Assembly: GCA_963205185.1 (NCBI GenBank)
Contig: CAUJHZ010000074.1
Coordinates: forward strand, 26,833-90,832
From: Planctomycetota bacterium
GTDB taxonomy: Bacteria > Planctomycetota > Phycisphaerae > Phycisphaerales > UBA5793
Direction of reading: 5' to 3'
DNA: 64,000 bases
Shown: piece by piece, positions 1 through 8,210 of the stretch
Position numbering within the stretch: the first letter of the stretch is position 1
Layout of the letters: every line of letters starts with the position of its first letter
The notes under the pieces: model-generated
What the model saw: the letters and a program-made list of their open reading frames with translations, nothing else
Told to the model about the DNA's origin: nothing
Database searches by the model: none
Translations under genes and position numbers: made by a program

Positions 1-1127
1 GGCTTGATGAGCGCGCCCAACGGCTTCTTGCTCTCGGCGAGCAGGCTGAGCACCTGCGCGAAGATGATGGCGCCGCTGTCGGCGTAGAAGTTGTCGCGGA
101 AATAGAAGTGGCCCGACAGTTCGCCGCCGAACACCGCGTGCTTCTCGCGCAGGATCTTCTTCATGAACACGTGCCCCACGCGCGACTGGATCGGCTTGCC
201 GCCCGCGGCGCGGATCTCCTCCTCGACGGCGCGGCTGGAGCGCAGGTCGTAGATGATCCCGGCCCCAGGATGGCTCTTGAGAAAGTGGGTCGCCATGAGC
301 GCGGTCAGGTGGTCGCAGCCGATGATCTCAGCCTTGTCATCGACGAAGATACCGCGATCGGCATCGCCGTCGAAGCAGATACCGCAGTGCGCGCCCGTCT
401 CGAGCACCTTCTGGCGCACGTCGGCGAGGTTGGCTGCAATGAGCGGGTTGGGATCGTGCGAGAACTTGCCCGTCGTGTTGCGAAAGTGCAGTTCGATGAC
501 TTCGAGGTTCGGCACGCCCTTGAAGACCTTCTTGAACATCGTCGCGGCCATGCCGTTGCTCGCGTCCACCACGACCTTCATCGGCCGATCCTTCAGATCG
601 AGGAACGAGAGCACGTGCTCGCGGTAGCCGTCCCAGAAGTCGCGCTCTTCAACCCGGCCGGTCGGCTCGGGTCCGGGCGCGATCTTTTCGAAGTCGGCCA
701 TGGCGGCGTACTTGCTGATCTCGTCAAGGCCGGTCGTCTGGCCGATGGGCAGGGCCTGGCGGCCGCTGATCTTGAAGCCGTTGTATTCGATGGGATTGTG
801 GCTGGCAGTCACCATCACCCCGCCCGCACAGTCGAGGTAGTTGATCGCAAAGTAGATGAACGGCGTATCGACCATGCCCACGTCGATGACGTGCGCGCCG
901 TACGTGCGGATGCCTTCCATGAGGGCCTTGGACAGCGCGGGAGAACTCGGCCGCATGTCGCGCCCGACGACGATGTGGCGCATCATCGGGTCGGTGTCGC
1001 CCGAGGCGCTCGCCTGCTCGAGCAGGTACCGGGCCGTGCCGTAACCGATCTTCCACGCCGTCTGCTCGTTGAGCGGGTTCGGATAGGTGGCACGAACGTC
1101 ATAGGCCTTGAAGACTTTTCCGAGCAT
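1..1127 (-). CDS. Phosphomannomutase/phosphoglucomutase, 3' end beyond window
   Basis: Alpha-D-phosphohexomutase, interconverting hexose 1- and 6-phosphates for sugar-nucleotide and envelope polysaccharide synthesis in the cytoplasm. Reading from the ATG at 1127, the protein begins MLGKVFKAYDVRATYPNPL, the usual N-terminus. It has the phosphoserine loop TASHNP at about residues 107-112 (Ser109) and the metal-binding loop DGDADRG at about 253-259. About 375 residues are visible of a usual 450-470; the C-terminal phosphate-binding domain lies left of position 1. Substrate preference (mannose versus glucose) cannot be told from this part. The DciA-like gene lies upstream on the same strand. Confidence 0.93.
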   Translation of the reverse strand, partial: MLGKVFKAYDVRATYPNPLNEQTAWKIGYGTARYLLEQASASGDTDPMMRHIVVGRDMRPSSPALSKALMEGIRTYGAHVIDVGMVDTPFIYFAINYLDCAGGVMVTASHNPIEYNGFKISGRQALPIGQTTGLDEISKYAAMADFEKIAPGPEPTGRVEERDFWDGYREHVLSFLDLKDRPMKVVVDASNGMAATMFKKVFKGVPNLEVIELHFRNTTGKFSHDPNPLIAANLADVRQKVLETGAHCGICFDGDADRGIFVDDKAEIIGCDHLTALMATHFLKSHPGAGIIYDLRSSRAVEEEIRAAGGKPIQSRVGHVFMKKILREKHAVFGGELSGHFYFRDNFYADSGAIIFAQVLSLLAESKKPLGALIK

Positions 1128-1249
1128 TCAGCTGGGCTCCTCGGAGAACGGCAAAAACACGCAAGCAATGGAACCTCAATGATAGGAATGCGGATGCAAA
1201 CTGTCAGTGAGGGCATGGCCCGAGATGGGGAAAATCAGCGGTGGCGCGG

Positions 1250-1651
1250 TCAAAAAGGTCGATTTTCGTCGTCCCCGACCGGCGGCTGAGGCGCCAGTGA
1301 CGCGTCGATTTCCAGGCGCACCCGGCGCAGAATGGCCCGGCGCCCGGCGAGGCGCAACTGCTGCTCCAGGCCCGACTTGAGCAGCCGATCAGCCGCGTAC
1401 AGCGTCGCCGAGCCGTCCACCTGAATCGTCAGCACGCCCCGGCTGAAGGCGCTCAGCCGCGAACGTTCGACAATCTCGGGTGGCATGATCGCGGCCCAGG
1501 TTTCAATGAACTCGGCGAGCCGATCGAAGGGCTTGCGGTGCTCTCGCTCGAACTGCTGCGGCAGGAACTCGCCCAGCGCCTGAACCCGGTCAGGCCGGAT
1601 GGATCGCCCTCGTCGAATGGCGTCGATTCGGCGCTGCAGGGGCGAGGACAT
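1250..1651 (-). CDS. DciA-like (DUF721) protein
   Basis: A 133-residue basic protein resembling DUF721/DciA, the family that helps load the replicative helicase DnaB in bacteria lacking DnaC. Supporting pattern: an N-terminal Arg-rich helix, then a central segment with W..IMPPEIVERSRL followed by a short strand SRGVLTIQVDGSA and a helical LLKSGLEQQLRL, which is the usual DUF721 core order. I chose the ATG at 1651 (MSSPLQRR); the upstream extension to 1714 is low-complexity and has no clear ribosome site. It lies 122 nt upstream of the phosphohexomutase gene on the same strand. Family assignment rests on pattern only; function is inferred. Confidence 0.6.
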   Translation of the reverse strand: MSSPLQRRIDAIRRGRSIRPDRVQALGEFLPQQFEREHRKPFDRLAEFIETWAAIMPPEIVERSRLSAFSRGVLTIQVDGSATLYAADRLLKSGLEQQLRLAGRRAILRRVRLEIDASLAPQPPVGDDENRPF

Positions 1652-1742
1652 GGCGGATGGTAGGCGAGTTCGCTGCGCGGCCTGCGACCGGCGCCGCTGC
1701 GCGTTTCGACGCAATGGACAATGAGGGCGATGATCGAAACCG

Positions 1743-2136
1743 CCCCATGCGTCAACACGGTCGTTGGACGTACGGTGCGGATTGGATGAACGTCATCGCG
1801 AAGACCTGCGGTCGGCGAAGACCCTCCCTCACGGTCGGGGCTCGGTTCATCGCAAGATGATGACGCGAAACCGAGCCCCACGCGTCAGCACGGGCGTTGG
1901 ACATACGGTGCGGAATGCATGAACGTCAACGCGAAGGCCGTCGGTCGGCGAAGACCCTCCCTCACGGTCGGGGCTCGGTTCATCGCAAGGCGATGATGCG
2001 AAACCGAGCCCCTCGCGTCAGCACGGGCGTTGGCCGTACGGTGCGGATTGCATGAACGTCAACGCGAAGGCCGTCGGTCGGCGAATACCGTCGGCAGGTG
2101 AAGACCCTCCCTCACGGTCGGGGCTCGGTTCATCGC
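1743..2136. repeat. Three tandem copies of a 133-bp intergenic repeat
   Basis: Units begin at 1743, 1876 and 2009 with an exact 133-bp period. The third has a 15-bp insertion near 2086-2100 and ends at the shared CATCGC at 2136. Each unit contains GGGGCTCGGTTCATCGC; the first two are followed by a near-reverse complement ending AAACCGAGCCCC, so the RNA or a single strand could fold. It fills the gap between the DciA-like gene and the ABC ATPase. The open frames across it look spurious. Confidence 0.9.
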
Positions 2137-2163
2137 GGCGTGTGGGGCTACGATGCCGATCCC

Positions 2164-3234
2164 ATGACGGCGATCACTCTGGATGGCGTTCGCAAGACCT
2201 TTGGCTCAACCGTAGCGGTCGATTCGGTATCGCTGCGCATCGCCGATGGGCACCTGTTCTTCCTCCTCGGACCCTCGGGCTGCGGCAAGACGACGCTGCT
2301 GCGCATGATCGCGGGGTTCATCGAGCCCGGCCGGGGCACGATCCGCTTTGACGATCAGGACGTGACGCGCCTGCCGCCCGAGAAACGCCAGACGGGCATG
2401 GTGTTTCAGAACTACGCCCTCTGGCCGCACATGACGGTCGTCGAAAACGTCGCTTTCGGCCTCAAGGTGCGCAAAGTCAGCGGCGCTGAGCGCGACGATC
2501 GGGTTGCCGCGGCGCTCAAGGCCGTGCGCATGCAGGACTACGGCAGGCGCACGCCCAATCAACTCTCGGGCGGTCAGCAGCAGCGCGTGGCCCTGGCGCG
2601 GGCCCTGGTGATCGAGCCGAAGGTGCTGCTGCTCGATGAGCCGCTTTCGAATCTTGACGCCCGGCTGCGCAGCGAGATGCGCCGCGAGATCCGCCGGCTG
2701 TGCAGCGAGACGGGAATCACGACGGTGTACGTCACGCACGACCAGGTCGAAGCGCTTTCGATGGCCGATGAACTGGCGGTGCTGCGCGACGGCCGGGTGA
2801 TGCAGGTCGGCAAGCCGCGCGACGTGTACCAGCGGCCGGACAACCGGTTCGTGGCCGACTTTCTCGGCGACACGAATTTCATCAGTGCCGAGGTCGTAGG
2901 GGCCGAGGCGGGCGAACTCATCCTGCACGCGCCGATGGGCAACGTGCGGGCGCGGGGCCTGCACGAAGACACGCCGCGCAGCGGCAATCTCACCTGCTCG
3001 ATCCGGCCCGAGGCGTGGCGGCTGGGCGCGGCGGCGGGCAATGGCGCCGCGGGCAACCACTGGCCCGGCACCATTGTGGACAGCATGTATCACGGCGAAG
3101 CGGCGCGGCACGAGATCGAACTCGCCGGCGACGTGACGATCCACGCGCTCGAACTCAATCCGCAGCAGCGTCCGCCCGGCGCGAACGTGGAAGTCAACGT
3201 CGATCCCGCCGACGTGGTCGTGCTGGCGGATTGA
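2164..3234 (+). CDS. ABC transporter ATP-binding protein, spermidine/iron/sugar (PotA/FbpC/UgpC) type
   Basis: ATPase subunit of an import-type ABC transporter, 356 residues. Walker A GPSGCGKTT is at 36-44, the Q-loop FQNYALWPH has Gln82, the signature LSGGQQQR is at 134-141, Walker B LLLDEP ends near 160, and His192 is the switch. The C-terminal third has the TOBE-like regulatory fold of the PotA/MalK/FbpC group (SIRPEAWRL...). Start at ATG 2164 (MTAITLDGVRK); the longer frame from 2098 would read through the tandem repeat. No permease or binding-protein gene is adjacent, so the substrate is unknown and the partner subunits must be encoded elsewhere. Confidence 0.9.
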   Translation: MTAITLDGVRKTFGSTVAVDSVSLRIADGHLFFLLGPSGCGKTTLLRMIAGFIEPGRGTIRFDDQDVTRLPPEKRQTGMVFQNYALWPHMTVVENVAFGLKVRKVSGAERDDRVAAALKAVRMQDYGRRTPNQLSGGQQQRVALARALVIEPKVLLLDEPLSNLDARLRSEMRREIRRLCSETGITTVYVTHDQVEALSMADELAVLRDGRVMQVGKPRDVYQRPDNRFVADFLGDTNFISAEVVGAEAGELILHAPMGNVRARGLHEDTPRSGNLTCSIRPEAWRLGAAAGNGAAGNHWPGTIVDSMYHGEAARHEIELAGDVTIHALELNPQQRPPGANVEVNVDPADVVVLAD

Positions 3235-3300
3235 TGGATGGCGCGCGCTCCCTTGACCCGCGGCTACGCATGAAGAGGCCTTCGGCCCCGACGCGGTCTT

Positions 3301-6300
3301 CTACTTCGCGACGGGCTGTGGCTGGGCTTCGCGCGCGGGAGCGGTTTCGTCTTCATCGGATTCGATGTTTGGCTCAGCGGCATGGTGCGGCTGCGGCGCG
3401 GCGACGTGGAGCGTCGGCCGGCCCCATGACCCCCCCGCCGCGGCGAGCCAGTTGGTCAGCCACAGCCGCGCATCGATCACGAGGCTGAACAGCATCGGCA
3501 CGAGCACCAGCGTAAACAGCGTGCTCATGATCAGGCCGCCGAGCATCACGCTGCCCAGGCCGCGGTACAACTCGCTGCCCGAGCCGGGCATCACGACCAG
3601 CGGAATCGTCCCGCCCACGGTCGTCATCGCCGTCATCATGATCGGGCGCAGGCGGGTGCGGACGGATTCGGCGATGGCCTTGCGCGGCGAGAGCTTCTCG
3701 ACGATGTCCTGCTCGCTTTCGCCGTAACCCTTCATGAAATTCAGCGCCTGGTAGACGATGAGAATGGCGTTGTTGACGACGGTGCCCAGGAGCATGACAA
3801 AGCCCAGCATCGTGAGGATGTCGAGGTTCTGCGTGGGCATGTAAGGATCACCGGCGGTCCAGTTGTGCACGATGCGCAAGCCGAGGAATCCGCCGAAGGT
3901 CGCCAGCGGCACGCTGAAGAGAATGACCAGCGGGTAGAGGAACGACTCGAAGAGCACGCACATGAGCAGGTAGTTGATGAGCAGCGCGAGGAAAAAGCGG
4001 CTCGAGAGCAGACCGATGAGCGTGCCGTCGCCGAGCAAGGCTTTGCGCACCGAGGTGAGTTTGTCGGCCGAGCCGGCGAGTTCGGTGTTCACGGTTTCGG
4101 GGATCTGCCCCTGCTGGCGCAGGTTCTCGACAATTGCGGTGATCTTGTCCATCGCCTCGCCCAGCGGAATGTCCTTGTCGGGCGTGACTTCGAGCGACAC
4201 GGCCCGCTGGCGCTCGACGTGGTTGATCTGCTGGGGCGCGGTGGTGCGAACGAGCCGGGCCACCGACGCGAGCGGCACGTTCTGCCCCGTGGCGGTGGCA
4301 ATGGGCGTGTCCGAGAGCGCGCTGATGTCGCGGCGGGCCCAGCGGCCGTCTTCGATCGCGTCGCGGTCGAGCACCTTCAGATCGATCGACTCGCCGCCAA
4401 TGCGGAACTCGCCGACGTTGGCGCCCTCGCCCAGGGCGCGCACCGCCAGGCCGATGTCGCGCGTGGACAGGCCCAGTTCGGCCGCGCGAAGGCGATCGAC
4501 GACGACGTTGACCTGCGGCGCTGCGATCTGGAAGTTGCCCGGCTGGCTCTGCACCTTGCCGTAGCCGAATTCCTGGTTGAAGATGTTGAACGCAGCGCCC
4601 GCGGCAGCATTGACCTGGTCAATGTCTTCGCCCGAGAACTCGACGTCGATCGACGATCCGCTCGAACCCGAAAGGCGGAACAGCGGCGCCTGGAACGCAA
4701 AGCCGGTGACGCCGGGGAGATTCTCGGTGCGCGTGGCGTGGTTGAAGAGCGTGGCGATATCGACGACGCGCTTGCCGTCATCGCTCACGCCGCCATGGAA
4801 CATGAAGCCGTTGAATGCAACGAAGAAGTAATTCTGCAGCGACGGCGGATGGACCGGCGGACCGGGCTGGCCGGTGGTCCAGTCGAACGTCGGGATCGGC
4901 GGCAATTGTTCGAGCGCTTTTTTGTGGGCCTGCGGATCGTCCTTGAGTTCGCCCGCCTCCCAGAAGGGGCGGATCTCGGCCTCAACGCGCGCGCCCAGTT
5001 CGGCCTGCATGTCGAGGTTGTAGCCCGGCGGGGGCACGAGCATGCCGAACACGAGATTGCGATTGCCCTTGGGCAGGTAATCGGTCGGAGGCATGAGCGC
5101 GATGCTGCCCCAGATCGAGCCGACGGCGAAGAAGACCACGATGGCGACGCGCGCGATGATGCTGCCGCACAGCGCATAAACGAGCCGCCCAAGCGCGCCG
5201 CTGATGCCGCGCGGCTCGTCGGCGGCGGGCTTGGTCGATGCGGTGTTGCGGCGGCTGGCCATGCCCGAACCGAGCGAAAGCCAGATCGCCGCGGCGCAGG
5301 GCACGACCGTGATCGAGACGACCAGGCTCAACGCCACGGCCGAGCAGATCGCCAGCACGATGTCGCGGAACAGTTGCCCCGCGTCCTCCTTGATGAAAAG
5401 CACGGGGATGAACACCACGATGGTGGTGAGCGTCGAAGCGAGCACCGCCCCCCACACCTCGCGCGGCGCGCGGTAGGCGGCATGGCGCGGCGTGGCGCCC
5501 AACTCGATGTGTCGGTAGATGTTCTCCAGCACGACAATCGAGTTGTCCACCACCATGCCCACGGCAAACGCGAGGCCGGCGAGACTGATGACGTTGAGAT
5601 TGCGGCCCATGGCAACCATCGCCACGAACGTCCCGATGACCGAAATGGGAATCGCCAACGCGATGATGCCGACCGACCGGATCGAGCGCAGGAACAGCAG
5701 CAGCGTGATGACGGCGATGGCGCCGCCGATATAGATGTTGCTCGTCACCAGCCCGATCGCCTGGTCGATGTAGACGGTCTGGTCGTAGACCTGGCGGAGC
5801 TGCAGCGGGCTGCTCAGGCCCAGCTTGCGCGACTGCACATCGAGCAGTCCGCCGGGCTGGTTGAGTTGCGCGATCGACTGCTGCAAGCCATCCATCACTT
5901 CGATGACGTTCGAGCCGACCTCGCGCTGGGCGTTGATCGCGATAACGACGTTGCCCTTGGAGTGCACGAACGAGGACGGCTTCTTGTAGGTCATGACGAC
6001 GTCGGCCACGTCGCGGACGTAGATCGGCCCGCCGGCGTCGCGCGCGATGACCGTCTGCTCGACGTCTTCGACGGTGCGGTATCGGCCGACGGTGCGGAGC
6101 GTAATGCTCGCCTTGCCCTCCTCCATCGAGCCGGCGGAGAGATCGACGTTCTCACGGCGCAGCGCATCGAACAGGTCGCCGTACGTCAGCGCGTGCTGGG
6201 CGAGGCGCACCGGATCCGAGCGCACCTGCACTTCGCGCTCCAAACCGCCGAGCACGTTGACCGTGGACATGCCCGGCACGCGCTCAAAGGCGGTCTTGAT

Positions 6301-6786
6301 GTTGTCTTCGGCAAAGTCCTGAAGCGTGCGGATATTGAAGTTCGGATCGTCCGTCTCGAAGATGATCCACGCGATGTAGTCGCGGTTCATCGGATCGGAG
6401 GCTTCGATGACCGGCTCATCGACGCCCTCGGGATAACTCGACACTTCGCGCAGCTTGTCCGACGCCTCGCGCAGCGCCGCGTCCTTGTCGGTCCCGACTT
6501 CGAATTCGAGCGTGATCTGGCCGTTGCTGTCCCGGCTCTGGCTGGTCATCTTGCGCAGGCCGGCGAGACCCTTGAGCTTGTCTTCCTGCTTCTCGATGAT
6601 GTCCTGTTCGATCTCCTGCGGGCTGGCGCCTTCCCAGAAAGTGGAGATCGTAACCACCGTCGAATCGACGTTGGGCGTCAACTGGATCGGGATCGTGTTC
6701 AGCGCGAGCACGCCGAACAGGAGAATGAGCAGCACGCCGACCACGACGGCGACGGGCTTTTCGATGCTGGCTCGAATGAGGTCCAT
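3301..6786 (-). CDS. RND multidrug efflux permease (AcrB/HAE1 type)
   Basis: Inner-membrane proton-driven efflux pump of the RND superfamily, 1161 residues, a little longer than the usual 1020-1070. Start at ATG 6786 (MDLIRASIEKPVAVVVGVLLI), which gives the canonical N-terminal membrane helix. The TM4 region GMVVDNSIVVLENIYRH carries the proton-relay Asp with Asn in place of the second Asp. A second large periplasmic loop and TM7-12 follow, ending with an acidic, Pro-rich cytoplasmic tail. It lies 59 nt downstream of its adaptor gene (6846-8021), forming a two-gene operon. No TolC-type outer-membrane gene is nearby. Exported substrate unknown. Confidence 0.92.
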   Translation of the reverse strand: MDLIRASIEKPVAVVVGVLLILLFGVLALNTIPIQLTPNVDSTVVTISTFWEGASPQEIEQDIIEKQEDKLKGLAGLRKMTSQSRDSNGQITLEFEVGTDKDAALREASDKLREVSSYPEGVDEPVIEASDPMNRDYIAWIIFETDDPNFNIRTLQDFAEDNIKTAFERVPGMSTVNVLGGLEREVQVRSDPVRLAQHALTYGDLFDALRRENVDLSAGSMEEGKASITLRTVGRYRTVEDVEQTVIARDAGGPIYVRDVADVVMTYKKPSSFVHSKGNVVIAINAQREVGSNVIEVMDGLQQSIAQLNQPGGLLDVQSRKLGLSSPLQLRQVYDQTVYIDQAIGLVTSNIYIGGAIAVITLLLFLRSIRSVGIIALAIPISVIGTFVAMVAMGRNLNVISLAGLAFAVGMVVDNSIVVLENIYRHIELGATPRHAAYRAPREVWGAVLASTLTTIVVFIPVLFIKEDAGQLFRDIVLAICSAVALSLVVSITVVPCAAAIWLSLGSGMASRRNTASTKPAADEPRGISGALGRLVYALCGSIIARVAIVVFFAVGSIWGSIALMPPTDYLPKGNRNLVFGMLVPPPGYNLDMQAELGARVEAEIRPFWEAGELKDDPQAHKKALEQLPPIPTFDWTTGQPGPPVHPPSLQNYFFVAFNGFMFHGGVSDDGKRVVDIATLFNHATRTENLPGVTGFAFQAPLFRLSGSSGSSIDVEFSGEDIDQVNAAAGAAFNIFNQEFGYGKVQSQPGNFQIAAPQVNVVVDRLRAAELGLSTRDIGLAVRALGEGANVGEFRIGGESIDLKVLDRDAIEDGRWARRDISALSDTPIATATGQNVPLASVARLVRTTAPQQINHVERQRAVSLEVTPDKDIPLGEAMDKITAIVENLRQQGQIPETVNTELAGSADKLTSVRKALLGDGTLIGLLSSRFFLALLINYLLMCVLFESFLYPLVILFSVPLATFGGFLGLRIVHNWTAGDPYMPTQNLDILTMLGFVMLLGTVVNNAILIVYQALNFMKGYGESEQDIVEKLSPRKAIAESVRTRLRPIMMTAMTTVGGTIPLVVMPGSGSELYRGLGSVMLGGLIMSTLFTLVLVPMLFSLVIDARLWLTNWLAAAGGSWGRPTLHVAAPQPHHAAEPNIESDEDETAPAREAQPQPVAK

Positions 6787-6845
6787 ACGTGTTCCGTTGT
6801 TCCTGCGCACGCGCTGCCGGCGCGGCGGCGGTAGCGTTCCTGCTC

Positions 6846-8021
6846 TCAGTTCGAAGGGGCGGAGGGCGCTGCGGTTGCACCCGCGGCCTCGGCCTCATTG
6901 CGCACAATTGTCACCTTGGCCGTGGGATAGAGCTTTTCATTGCCCTCGGTGACGAGCAGCACACCCTCATCGAGCGGGGCGCTCACCACGTAGCGCCCGA
7001 TTCCCGCGCTCGCGAGGATGTCGATGTTCACCGGATACGCAGCGCCATCGCGCACGGCGTAGACATAGGGCCCCGTCGGCGACATGAGCACCGCATCGCG
7101 CGAAACCGTCAGCGCTTCGTCGAACTCCTTGGACGGCACCCAGCCCTTGACGGCCATGCCCGGTTTGAAGCGGCCGTCTTCATTCTCGAGCGCAACTTTG
7201 ACGGGGTACGTCCGGGCTCGCGGATCGCCGATGGGCACGATCGCGCGGATCGAGCCGATCACCGTGTCTTCGAACGCTGCGGGAAGGATCTCAAGGCTCA
7301 TGCCCACGCTCACCTGCGAGACGAGCGACTCGGGCACATCGAGCACCGCATCGACCTGGCCGAGTTCGACGAGTTCGGCGATGTCGCCGCCGATGCCCAC
7401 CCACTGCCCGACCTCAGCGCGCTTGATGATGATCACGCCGTCGAAGGGCGCGAGAATGGTCTTGTTCTTGAGGCGCTGCTTGATCAGATCGATCCGCGCC
7501 TGCGCGAGACGAACGCTCTCCTGCGCCTGGCGCAGGGCGGCTCGCTCGGCGAGGGCTTCGCTGCGTTTGTCGGAGATTTCCTTCGGCTGGGCGGCGCCGC
7601 GGGCCTGCAGTTCTTCGAGCGACTTGAGATCGGCATCGGCCCACTCGCTGCGGGCTCGGTGTTCATCGACGCTCGCCTGGGCTTCGGCCAGTTCGGCCTC
7701 CTGCTCGCGCAGGTTGAGTTCGAGAATCGCCGAATCGAGTTCGGCGAGCACTTCGCCGGCCTTCACGGCCTCGCCCGCCTCAAAGGGCACGCGAAGCACG
7801 ATGCCCGATTCTTCAGACGCAACCGACGAGCGGCGGCGGGCGGCGATCTCGCCGGTGATACGGTGCATCCGCGTGACCGACTCGCGGCGGACGGGGTCGA
7901 CCGCCACGGGCGAAGCGGGCTGGGCCAGCGCCGCCGGAGCCAGCAGGGCTGCGGCAAGAAGCGCAAACAAAAGCCTGGGAAGCGTCCGCGGGCCTGCCGC
8001 GGGCGTCGGGTCATACTGCAT
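6846..8021 (-). CDS. RND efflux periplasmic adaptor (membrane fusion protein)
   Basis: Adaptor linking an RND pump to an outer-membrane channel, 391 residues. An N-terminal signal peptide (LLFALLAAALLAPAALAQ) is followed by a lipoyl-like half (VRVPFEAGEAVKAGEVLAELDS-type segment around residue 75), a long alpha-helical hairpin rich in Ala/Glu/Arg, the second lipoyl half (ILAPFDGVIIIKRAEVGQWV) and beta-barrel domains. Start at ATG 8021 is preceded by GGAGGAC. First gene of the operon with the permease at 3301-6786. Its export signal is a normal Sec type rather than a lipoprotein signal. Confidence 0.9.
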   Translation of the reverse strand: MQYDPTPAAGPRTLPRLLFALLAAALLAPAALAQPASPVAVDPVRRESVTRMHRITGEIAARRRSSVASEESGIVLRVPFEAGEAVKAGEVLAELDSAILELNLREQEAELAEAQASVDEHRARSEWADADLKSLEELQARGAAQPKEISDKRSEALAERAALRQAQESVRLAQARIDLIKQRLKNKTILAPFDGVIIIKRAEVGQWVGIGGDIAELVELGQVDAVLDVPESLVSQVSVGMSLEILPAAFEDTVIGSIRAIVPIGDPRARTYPVKVALENEDGRFKPGMAVKGWVPSKEFDEALTVSRDAVLMSPTGPYVYAVRDGAAYPVNIDILASAGIGRYVVSAPLDEGVLLVTEGNEKLYPTAKVTIVRNEAEAAGATAAPSAPSN

Positions 8022-8116
8022 CCGGATGTCCTCCGCTGCCGATCAGGCAGTCGCTGCATTGGCCCAATCATATGGAGACCGCCACGGGCCCATCCGCCGA
8101 GCCGGTCAAAAGCCAC

Positions 8117-8139
8117 AACCCGCCCGAGGGCGGCGGGTT
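8117..8139 (-). terminator. Candidate terminator after the beta-propeller gene
   Basis: Inverted repeat AACCCGCC/GGCGGGTT with a 7-nt loop, about 70 nt past the stop of the minus-strand gene at 8211. On the minus strand the stem is followed by GTGGCTTTTGACC, a short T-run. The long gap makes it a modest candidate. Confidence 0.5.
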
Positions 8140-8210
8140 GGGAAGGCTCTGAGGTGACCCAGGTGGCGGGATGGGGGCGGCGATACCCGGGCTGAGGCGT
8201 CCTGTGTGCG

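Noticed and set aside
3865..6834. A 989-codon open frame on the plus strand
   Set aside because: It lies entirely antisense to the RND permease. Long antisense frames are common in GC-rich genes; it has no family pattern and reads as the codon shadow of the permease.
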